A stretch of 64,000 bases of DNA from Meghimatium bilineatum. Its lineage: Eukaryota > Mollusca > Gastropoda > Stylommatophora > Philomycidae. Location of the stretch: assembly GCA_034231615.1 (NCBI GenBank), contig CM067311.1, positions 24,067,467 to 24,131,466 of the forward strand, read 5' to 3'. Of the stretch, positions 35,165 through 44,440 are shown piece after piece. The notes under the pieces are model-generated. The model did not search any database and had not been told where the DNA came from. It saw nothing but the letters and a program-made list of their open reading frames with translations. The translations under genes and the position numbers were made by a program. Each line of letters opens with the position of its first letter. The first letter of the stretch is position 1.

Positions 35165-35889
35165 TACGACAACAATCAGTAACAAATCTTGAACACAACA
35201 ATCAGTAACAAATCATGAACACAACAATCAGTAACAAATCATGAACACAACAGTCAGTAACAAATCATGAACACAACAGTCAGTAACAAATCTTGAACAC
35301 AACAGTCAGTAGCAAATCATGAACACAACAGTCAGTAACAAATCTTGAACACAACAGTCAGTAGCAAATCATGAACACAACAGTCAGTAACAAATCTTGA
35401 ACACAACAGTCAGTAGCAAATCATGAACACAACAGTCAGTCTCACATCATGAACAAAACAGTCAGTAACAAATCATAAACAACAGTCAGTAACAAATCAT
35501 GAACATAACAATCAGTAACAAATCTTGAACATAACAATCAGTAACAAATCATAAACAACAACAGTCAGTCTCACATCATGAACACAACAGTCAGTCTCAC
35601 ATCATGAACACAACAGTCAGTCTCACATCATGAACAAAACAGTCAGTAACAAATCATAAACAACAACAGTCAGTAACAAATCATGAACATAACAATCAGT
35701 AACAAATCATGAACATAACAATCAGTAACAAATCATGGACACAACAATCAGTAACAAATCATGAACATAACAATCAGTAACAAATCATGAACATAACAAT
35801 CAGTAACAAATCATGGACACAACAGTCAGTAACAAATCATGGACACAACAATCAGTAACAAATCATGGACACAACAATCAGTAACCAAC
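35165..35889. repeat. Minisatellite, 26-bp unit, about 28 copies, abutting the exon 45 donor
   Basis: Unit acaacagtcagtaacaaatc plus atgaac, with variants (aatcag, cttgaac, agtcagtctcac, ataaacaac). It ends about 4 bp from the donor at 35892-35893. Clusters of shared variants at 35440-35660 indicate block duplication. Confidence 0.96.
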
Positions 35890-35893
35890 TGAC

Positions 35894-36069
35894 CTTCTTT
35901 GTCGTGCCAGAACCTCTGAACACAGAACTTTCCATCTTTGGTTGATGACTTCCAGTTTGTTCCGGAGATTTTCTGCATTGATAGCTGCTGCATTATGGAG
36001 AATCTCATCCCCAGCTGAGTTCATTCTGGTCACATTGCTCTGATGTTGTCGTAAACTCACTTCAAGTTC
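35894..36069 (-). CDS. DMD: Dystrophin/utrophin orthologue, exon equivalent to human exon 45 (end of repeat R17)
   Basis: Dystrophin is a long cytoskeletal linker joining cortical actin to the membrane dystroglycan complex; this exon is part of its spectrin-repeat rod. It reads ELEVSLRQHQSN at the start and ends RWKVLCSEVLARQRR. The pattern SAGDEILHNAAAINAENL, a gap, then NQRWKVLC matches the human segment NATGEEIIQQSSKTDASIL then LNLRWQEVC, including the helix-C tryptophan. The acceptor is TTTCAG/GAA and the donor AG/GTCAGT. It starts in phase 0 and leaves 2 nt (58 codons plus AG). The 176-nt length equals human exon 45 as I remember it. The joining codon AG/A gives Arg with the next exon. 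A 41-bp tandem array overlaps the acceptor and a 26-bp array starts a few bases beyond the donor. Confidence 0.93.
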
Positions 36070-36224
36070 CTGAAACAAGTGGAAGAAACATATAAACTCA
36101 TTTCAAGTTCCTGAAACAAGTGGAAGAAACACAAAAACTCAATTTATGTTCCTCTAAAAAGTGGAGAAAATAGACAAACTCAATTCAGTTTTACGAAACA
36201 AATTTAAGAAATACAAAAACTTAA
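36061..36224. repeat. 41-bp tandem array carrying copies of the exon 45 acceptor, 4 units
   Basis: Units begin at 36061, 36102, 36143 and 36184, each 41 bp. The first contains the true junction, in gene orientation cacttgtttcag then gaacttgaa. The second keeps the same cacttgtttcag/gaacttgaa. The third and fourth are degraded (tctaaaaag and ttacgaaac on the plus strand). Confidence 0.9.
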
Positions 36225-36587
36225 TTTAGTAAGAGTAGATATAAATGGACAAGATTGCTTTAATCTACAATTTTTAGTTGATCAAAGTATATATGCACAT
36301 GAAAGAAGGCTTTCCATGGTTTTATTAGAAAGAGATGGACATCACATATATGATTAATCAAACATCTTTGATATAACCAAATTAGACTAATGTCCATGGT
36401 TGAAAAGAGTACCTCAATACCAGAGATAAATTTAACTTAAATGGATGTCCATTAATTATGCCAACAATCAGGAAAGGAGGGGGGGGATGTCTGACCAAAT
36501 GACTTGTTAACAAGGGGGGGGGGAAAGGGGTGCTGGTTTGACAAAAGTTGTTAACAATACTTATATTTATACAATTAAATTGTTTAA
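36225..36587. other. Intron; two poly-G tracts
   Basis: G runs of nine to ten occur at about 36479-36487 and 36515-36524. Otherwise AT-rich. Confidence 0.6.
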
Positions 36588-37653
36588 AACCAAATTTTAT
36601 TGGTACTTTTACTGATAACAAGGAGGAAAAATTCATGATAGAGGAGAAATACTTCTACAGTTCTGTGAGGAGAACAACATGACCATATGTAATGCATTCT
36701 TTGAACATGAAAATAGAAGATTATATACATGGAAGAGTCCTGGAGACAGAAGGAGGAACCAGACATATTTTTATTATGATCAACAACAGATTTAGAAAGC
36801 GTCAAGAACACTAAAACATGTCCAGGAGCTGATATCAACTCTTACCATAATCCAGTGCTGTGCAAAATACATGTTAAACTTTAAAAAGATAGAGCATAGA
36901 AGAAATAAATATCCACAGATAGACACAACACTAAAACAGCAAGATGTACAACAAAATCTCTTGTAGATGTAGGGAATATATATATATGAACATCTAATGA
37001 TAGAATGCATGGAACAATACAGAAGTGAAAATCTAAAAGAGAAAATAGACAGTAAATGGGGCATCCTCAGGAAAAGTATTCAAATATCAAATGAAAATTT
37101 ACCAATAAGAAAAAACAAGAACAAACAAACATGGATGACAGATGAAATATTAGAGAAAATGTAAGAAAGAAAAAAATGCTAAAAATAGCCAAAAATATTT
37201 ATTTATAGACAATGAGATATGAAACATGTGCAGAAAAGTGAAAGAACAATGGCTAGAAACAAAATGTAGAGAAATAAAGGTGTCACTACATCAGAAGACA
37301 AAAGAAATGCATAAGGAGATAAGACATCACAAATAAGAAAAATCCTGAAAATGGGGATGCCTGCGTTACAGATAAAAGTGACAAAATTATATTTGATAAA
37401 ACAGAAGTACTTACATGATGGGCAGATTATGTGACAGAACTGTTTGATGACCAATGGAACAAAAAAACCTACAATACACAACAATGATGGAACAGAAATA
37501 CTGAAAGCAGAAGTAGAAAACGCAATAAAATCAATAAAATGTGAAAAGGATGCAGACTCTGCCAACATAGCAGCAGACATAATAAAAAGACTCATCCAAT
37601 ATAGATGAATTTGATGTGTAAACTATCACAGAACTTTGCAGTGACATACATGA

Positions 37654-37795
37654 GTGAATTCAAGTAGGAAGCAAGAGGATAAATTAAACATTCTTGAGAC
37701 CAATGGGAATTTAACCAGTCCGTTCTAACAGCATAAAATTGCCTGGCAACTAGAGTAAACAGGTTTTTTTTCCGTTTTTAACTAACTGCATCTCC
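37654..37795 (+). mobile_element. 142-bp interspersed element inside the RTE, with a 13-bp target-site duplication
   Basis: Imperfect direct repeats gtgacatacatga (37641-37653) and gtgacatgtatga (37796-37808). Content: attcaagtaggaagca, gggaatttaaccagtccgtt, aaacaggtttttttt. Homologous to 61020-61345. Removing it joins CSDIHE to MYEIGCIPKDL, the expected RTE reading. Confidence 0.78.
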
Positions 37796-38070
37796 GTGAC
37801 ATGTATGAAATAGGCTGCATACCTAAAGACCTGAAATCATCACGATTCACAACACCACCTAAGAAGATGAGGGTTGTGGACTGTACAGAATATAGAACAA
37901 TAAGTTTGATGAGTCACATAACCAAAATACTACTCAAGATAATACATCAAAGACTACTTAAGAAAATACATGAAAGAATTAAAAATAAAGACATTGACAT
38001 CGGTGAAAAGCAATTCGGTTTTAGAAAAAAACAAAGGAACCAGAGAAGCTATGCATAGAACCCGACTATT

Positions 38071-38502
38071 CTTCATCATCAGTTGCCATGCCGGGTGGCG
38101 TAGGTGGTCATGGCTCTCCACAGCTCTCTGTCCACAGTATTATGTATCAAAGTCATTGTTGTTTCCTTGCCATGCCAGGTTGTCAAACTTTCTAATATTT
38201 TCTCACGTTGTCGTCCTCTGTCTCTGGTGCCTTCAATCTTGCCTGTTGTGATTATGATCTCTAAGCCTGCCTGTCTCATGAAGTGGCCAAAAAAAGAAGA
38301 TTGCCGTTTTCTTATATTGTTGATTAAGGTCGGTTTTGCATTTAACTCTTTCAACACCTCTACATTAGTTTTTCTGTCAGTCCATGGTATTCTCAGCATT
38401 CTTCTACACATATCTGTTGCCTCTAATCTGCCACTGTCCAGTTTGTTTATTGTCCAAGACTCGCACCCATATGTTAGCATAGGGGTTATATAGCACTGCA
38501 GT
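38071..38502 (-). mobile_element. 5'-truncated RTE LINE, 432 bp, nested in the plus-strand RTE
   Basis: Direct repeats gactatt at 38064-38070 and 38503-38509. Minus strand: MLTYGCESWTINKLDSGRLE, CRRMLRIPWTDRKTNVEVLK, RQSSFFGHFMRQAGLE, GRQREKILESLTTWHGKE, RELWRAMTTYATRHGN, with a tgatgaag tail. Removing it joins RTRL to LINKYI and then IFICVIDYSKVFD of the host element in frame. Confidence 0.85.
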
Positions 38503-39029
38503 GACTATTGATAAATAAATATATATAGTCCAAAAAAAGTATTTTTATTTGCGTCATAGACTACAGCAAGGTCTTTGACAGCCCAACATGAAAAATAAAT
38601 TGAATGCCTTCAAGAAATAAGCATAGATGGAAAAGACATTAGACTCGTTAGAAATACATATTGGGAACAAGCTGCATCAATAAGGTGTGAAAACAGCTAC
38701 TCTCCATACATAGAAATAAAAAAGGGGTAAGACAAGGATGTATTCTTTAAACATATAGACAGAATGCTAGGACTCAAGATCAGTGGGGAAATAATAAAGA
38801 ATCTGAGATATGCAGATGACATTGTCCTTTTAGCAGAAAGTGAACAGAAATTACAAGACTAATAGATCAAATTGATAAATCAAGTAAAGAATATGGACTG
38901 AATATAGGAGTCTAAACATCCAAAAAGCAAAAACCATGATAATAAGCTAAGTCACTGAATAACAGGTGCTAAACATAAAAATATGTGGAGAGAAACTACA
39001 AAAAGTAGAACATTATCCAAACATTCCGT

Positions 39030-42000
39030 TTGCATTGAGACCAGTTCCACATTGAGACCAGTTCCACATGGTGAGGGACTTTCTATTCCAGAGCCTCCAG
39101 TAGAATATTCTCTTGATTCATTGAGGAGGACAAGGGTGAGTCGACCTGTTCTTCACCTGGTCCGTCAGCAAGCAGTGATCTAGATTTTCAAAGTGGTGCA
39201 TCATCAACCTCACACAGAATAACACAGGAAGAACTAAATGTCGTAGTTTGTGATTTTGACTTATCCAAGAACATGGCAGAATTGCTCAGATCAAGACTCC
39301 AACAATGGAATTCCAAGAACAAGACAATTACATCAGATAGAAAGCTCCACCAGCAGTTGGAGCCTTTCTTCAGAAATGAAAGTAACCTGGTATATTGTTC
39401 CGATATTGAGGGCCTCATGAATGCCTTAAAATAACTCATGACCCACAAGAATGGAGACTACTTCTAGACTCGTCGAAACTGAGTCTTAAGGCTGCGCTTT
39501 TGAACTTTGGAAACCGCCTTCCATCTTTCCAGTAGTGCATGCTGAAGAGACATATGATAACTTAAAACATATACTGAATTACATGGAGTATAACAAGTAC
39601 AACTGTCACCTATGTGGTGATTTGATGGTAGTTGCCCTTTTAATGAGACTGCAGCAGGAATATACAAAATACATGTGCCTTTTATGTGAGTGGATAGCCG
39701 AGCAAGGGGATTGCACTTCTTGGATTTACATGGATGGATTTGAATGGATTACTTGAATGGATTTGCAGACAAAATGTAGTAGTTGGAGAGAAGAATATCC
39801 AGCACCCAGCTTTGATCGAGTCTCACAAATCTTGCTACCGCCCCTTAAAACTAGATTTGATGTAGAATTTCATGAAAGCCATGGACCAGACTTCGCCAGC
39901 TTTCTGATACCTGCATGAAAAATTATCTCAACTTGGTGAAGCAAAGATTAAAGAGAGAGTTTCTGTGGGTCCTCAGATTCGAGAACGCTTAATAGAATGT
40001 TCAACAACTTGCTGAAGGGCGATGCAAAAACAAGCATAGAATGCTTTTTTGCACGGTGTCCACCAACTTTCCCGGTAATGTTAAGGCAGAAAACTACAAG
40101 GAACTAGTAGCAGACATGCTGATGAAGTATCACAGAAAACTACAAGGAACTAGTAGAAGACACGCTGATGAAGTATCACAGAAAACTACAAGGAACTAGT
40201 AGAAGACATGCTGATGAAGTATCACAGAAAACTACAAGGAACTAGTAGAAGACATGCTGATGAAGTATCACAGAAAACTACAAGGAACTAGTAGAAGACA
40301 TGCTGATGAAGTATCACAGAAAACTACAAGGAACTAGTAGAAGACATGCTGATGAAGTATCACACAAAACTACAAGGAACTAGTAGAAGACATGCTGATG
40401 AAGTATCACACAAAACTACAAGGAACTAGTAGAAGACATGCTGATGAAGTATCACAGAAAACTACAAGGAACTAGTAGAAGACACGCTGATGAAGTATCA
40501 CAGAAAACTACAAGGAACTAGTAGAAGACATGCTGATGAAGTATCACAGAAAACTACAAGGAACTAGTAGAAGACATGCTGATGAAGTATCACAGAAACT
40601 ACAAGGAACTAGTAGAAGACATGCTGATGAAGTATCACAGAAAACTACAAGGAACTAGTAGAAGACATGCTGATGAAGTATCACAGAAAACTACAAGGAA
40701 CTAGTAGAAGACATGCTGATGAAGTATCACAGAAAACTACAAGGAACTAGTAGAAGACATGCTGATGAAGTATCACACAAAACTACAAGGAACTAGTAGA
40801 AGACATGCTGATGAAGTATCACACAAAACTACAAGGAACTAGTAGAAGACATGCTGATGAAGTATCACACAAAACTACAAGGAACTAGTAGCAGACATGC
40901 TGATGAAGTATCACACAAAACTACAAGGAACTAGTAGAAGACATGCTGATGAAGTATCACACAAAACTACAAGGAACTAGTAGAAGACATGCTGATGAAG
41001 TATCACAGAAAACTACAAGGAACTAGTAGAAGACATGCTGATGAAGTATCACAGAAAACTACAAGGAACTAGTAGCAGACATGCTGATGAAGTATCACAG
41101 AAAACTACAAGGAACTAGTAGCAGACATGCTGATGAAGTATCACACAAAACTACAAGGAACTAGTAGAAGACATGCTGATGAAGTATCACACAAAACTAC
41201 AAGGAACTAGTAGAAGACATGCTGATGAAGTATCACACAAAACTACAAGGAACTAGTAGAAGACATGCTGATGAAGTATCACAGAAAACTACAAGGAACT
41301 AGTAGAAGACATGCTGATGAAGTATCACAGAAAACTACAAGGAACTAGTAGAAGACATGCTGATGAAGTATCACACAAAACTACAAGGAACTAGTAGAAG
41401 ACATGCTGATGAAGTATCACACAAAACTACAAGGAACTAGTAGAAGACATGCTGATGAAGTATCACAGAAAACTACAAGGAACTAGTAGAAGACATGCTG
41501 ATGAAGTATCACACAAAACTACAAGGAACTAGTAGAAGACATGTTGATGAAGTATCACACAAAACTACAAGGAACTAGTAGAAGACATGCTGATGAAGTA
41601 TCACAGAAAACTACAAGGAACTAGTAGAAGACATGCTGATGAAGTATCACAGAAAACTACAAGGAACTAGTAGAAGACATGCTGATGAAGTATCACAGAA
41701 AACTACAAGGAACTAGCAGAAGACATGCTGATGAAGTATCACAGAAAACTACAAGGAACTAGTAGCAGACATGCTGATGAAGTATCACACAAAACTACAA
41801 GGAACTAGTAGAAGACATGCTGATGAAGTATCACAGAAAACTACAAGGAACTAGTAGAAGACATGCTGATGAAGTATCACATAAAACTACAAGGAACTAG
41901 TAGAAGACATGCTGATGAAGTATCACAGAAAACTACAAGGAACTAGTAGCAGACATGCTGATAAAGTATCACACAAAACTACAAGGAACTAGTAGAAGAC

Positions 42001-42626
42001 ATGCTGATGAAGTATCACACAAAACTACAAGGAACTAGTAGAAGACATGCTGATGAAGTATCACACAAAACTACAAGGAACTAGTAGAAGACATGCTGAT
42101 GAAGTATCACACAAAACTACAAGGAACTAGTAGAAGACATGCTGATGAAGTATCACAGAAAACTACAAGGAACTAGTAGAAGACATGCTGATGAAGTATC
42201 ACAGAAAACTACAAGGAACTAGTAGAAGACATGCTGATGAAGTATCACAGAAAACTACAAGGAACTAGTAGAAGACATGCTGATGAAGTATCACAGAAAA
42301 CTACAAGGAACTAGTAGAAGACATGCTGATGAAGTATCACAGAAAACTACAAGGAACTAGTAGCAGACATGCTGATGAAGTATCAGATATTTGGCTGCAA
42401 TATGTCTCTAAAGATCCACTTCCTTCATTCCCATCTGGATTTCTTTCCTGAGAACTGTGGCAAGGTTAGTGATAAACATGTTGAAGGTTTTCATCAAGAT
42501 ATCGCAACAATAGAACAAAGATACAAGGGAAAATTGTCAACTACAAGGCTGGCTGACTATTGCTGGACACTCCCCAGAGATGCTACCAAACAGTTGCACA
42601 AGAGACAGGCGAAGAAATCTAAGTAG
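39030..42626 (+). pseudogene. Decayed copy of a dispersed invertebrate gene family of unknown function, split by a 46-bp minisatellite
   Basis: Plus-strand pieces in order: ITQEELNVVVCDFDLSKNMA, ELLRSRLQQWNSKNK, FFRNESNLVYCSDIEGLMNA, a stop, DPQEWRLLLDSSKLSLKAAL, YDNLKHILNYMEYNKYNCHL, CGDLMVVALLMRLQQEYTKY, CLLCEW, ILLPPLKTRF, VGPQIRERLIE, then ENYKELVADMLMKY. After the array it resumes ELVADMLMKYQIFGCNMSLK, IHFLHSHLDFFPENCGK, GFHQDIATIEQRYKGK, RLADYCWTLPRDATKQL and stops at 42626. I recognise this as an uncharacterised, many-copy family in invertebrate genomes, probably transposon-associated; the biochemical role is unknown. Stops, frameshifts and the array make it a pseudogene. Confidence 0.75.
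40087..42390. repeat. Minisatellite, 46-bp unit, about 50 copies, grown inside coding sequence
   Basis: Unit aaactacaaggaactagtag plus a/cagacatgctgatgaagtat cacag/c. The first occurrence of gaactag is at 40101 and the last at 42354. Only one single-base deletion (near 40590) disturbs the register. In the coding frame one unit is ENYKELVADMLMKYH plus one base; 46 is not a multiple of 3, so the array itself destroys the reading frame. Variants cagaaaac/cacaaaac and agtagaag/agtagcag are interspersed. Confidence 0.97.
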
Positions 42627-42629
42627 TCT

Positions 42630-43212
42630 ATGACGTGATTTTTGCAGGTATTAATCATTGCATTATCACTACTGGCATGCATTGGTGTGATGTAAACATT
42701 CGTTTTTCCAGGTTACAACAAAACTAGAGCCAATTTTGAAATTTGACTGTCCTATTTGTGCTCAACTCTTCAAAATTGATAAGAAATTACTAATATCATT
42801 TCAGTAGCATAACTTTTGTAAAAATTGTTGACCAGTGTTACAGATACGACACTTTGGCTGGATGGAAAAGAATGACCTTTGAAGAAAAAAACACCAGATT
42901 ACTGTCAAAGCATTATGATGGAACATTTCTTAACACTTCGTGTAGGCCCTATTTATTCTTTACGATTTATTCAAGATTCCTTTATTCAAGATTCCGAGTT
43001 TTAATTAACAACCAGACAAGCATCAGAACAATAATTCCTGACTGAGTGACAAGTCGAGCAAAGTTGGACTTTACAGACACACCCCACTCTATGTTACGTA
43101 ATATCAAATTTAGGAAATTGGTTGTTTGACATCAAGAACTTTAGATTTATGTGTGTTTAATATAATGAGGACACAAACGTGTGTTTAAAACGAAGACATT
43201 GCAGCCAGGCAT
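42630..43212. other. Downstream of the dispersed pseudogene; nothing recognised
   Basis: AT-rich; may include the 3' untranslated part or the far end of the element. No terminal repeat was identified. Confidence 0.5.
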
Positions 43213-43585
43213 ATTCAATTATATGCAGATAGCCAGATACACATGTGTTTTTATATCACAGATTTTGTAGATATTGATGCAGATAGCCAGGATACACACG
43301 TGTTTTATATCACAGATTTTGGAGACATGGATGCAGATAGCCAGGATACACACGTGTTTTACATCACAGATTTTGGAGATATGTATGCAGATAGCCAGGA
43401 AACACACATCACAGATTTTGGAGACATGTATGCAGATAGCCAGGATACACACGTGTTTTATATCACAGATTTCGTAGATATTGATGCCGATAGCCAGGAT
43501 ACACACGTGTTTTATATCAGAGATTTTGGATACATGGATGTGGATAGCCAGATGTGTTTTATATCACAGATTTCGGAGATGTGTA
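43213..43585. repeat. Minisatellite, 54-bp unit, 7 copies, keeping a 123-codon frame open on the plus strand
   Basis: Unit atgcagatagccaggataca plus cacgtgttttatatcacaga plus ttttggagacatgg. On the plus strand (43243-43614) it reads an 18-residue motif DADSQDTHVFYITDFGDM, with variants FVDID, YADSQET and a 3-codon loss in the third unit. On the minus strand it is also open. Without a promoter, homologue or transcript I call it a repeat, not a gene. Confidence 0.9.
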
Positions 43586-43724
43586 TATTCAAAGTAACGT
43601 TGAGACATGGCTAGGTAAGTTTTACTATTTCCCCGACGTTACCTCTCGCTCTCAGTGCCAACGCATTCGATCTAGGCCGATCTCTCTTTCTCTCAACACG
43701 CACACTACAAGCAGTGCCCAAAAA

Positions 43725-43746
43725 CACAAGGGGGGGGGGGGGGGGA
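43725..43746. repeat. Poly-G tract
   Basis: About 17 consecutive G (aagggg... ending gaatga), the longest homopolymer in the window. Confidence 0.95.
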
Positions 43747-43899
43747 ATGAGGAAAGCGAGATTAGACGATAAGAACAAAAATGATTAATGATCGCAAGGC
43801 AACATATTTGTAAGGTGGAATTTTCGAATTGTAATGTTTTTACGTTTGCTTTTAAAATAATATTTTTTTTCTTCTTCTTCTTTCGTTCACTTGAAACAT

Positions 43900-44440
43900 G
43901 TCTATATCTGTAATTCTGTCTCCTTAATAAAACTAAGTGTCTTTTGTAGTTCATACAGTGTCCCGTAGAGTTTTGATTCCAGTGTTGTTTCCTCTGGCCA
44001 ATATGTCTGCCTCAGCGTTTCATGCTCAGAACACTCTTGAAGTATATGTTTGGCACTCTGTGCTGCCTGTCCACATGGCCGTGTTGCCAATCTTGAAATT
44101 TGTATACATGTGACTGCGGAGTCGGTTGTGTCCTGTTCTGAGGCGTAGAATTATAACTTGTTCTGATCTGTTCATACTGTGATAGTCATCTTGTGTTGGC
44201 GTTTGTGGCTTTCTTATTGACTTGATCATCTGTTTTTTCTGATGGTAGGTGATTGATATATCTGGTTGGTCTTCGGCAGCACCTTCCTTAGCCAGTTGGT
44301 CTGCTTTTTCATTTCCTGGAATTCCACAGTGAGAGGGTATCCACTGCATGGTTACTCTATACTGGTAAGACAATTCGCTAAGTAGTTTTGTAAGTCTATT
44401 AGTTTTCCAGACTGGAGAGCTTCAAGCACTGACCTTGCAT
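43900..44440 (-). pseudogene. LINE RNase H second half and terminal knuckle
   Basis: After a frameshift: FLTDARSVLEALQSGKLT, VTMQWIPSHCGIPGNEKADQ, LAKEGAAED, then LRLRTGHNRLRSHMY and PCGQAAQSAKHILQECSE, finishing FIKETELQI and stop. The RNase H Asp residues in TDARS and NEKAD are present. Confidence 0.85.

Larger units (their letters stand above)
36588..39025 (+). mobile_element. RTE-type LINE on the plus strand, endonuclease to RT, with two insertions
   Basis: Endonuclease end: FCEENNMTICNAFFEHENRR, LYTWKSPGDRRRNQ, MINNRFRK. Linker: AEVENAIKSIKCEKDADSAN. RT: IGCIPKDLKSSRFTTPPKK, EYRTISLMSHITKILLKIIH, FGFRK, then after the insert IFICVIDYSKVFD and IIKNLRYADDIVLLAESEQK, ending near ICGEKLQKVEHYP. 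It is the same family as 16030-16800 by the RT-to-tail region. Frameshifts are numerous. Inserts are at 37654-37795 and 38071-38502, and the right end is cut by the dispersed gene at about 39025. Confidence 0.85.

Noticed and set aside
36382-37595. Minus-strand frames of 84-130 codons
   Set aside because: Antisense of the plus-strand RTE; hydrophobic composition is typical of reverse complements of A-rich coding DNA.
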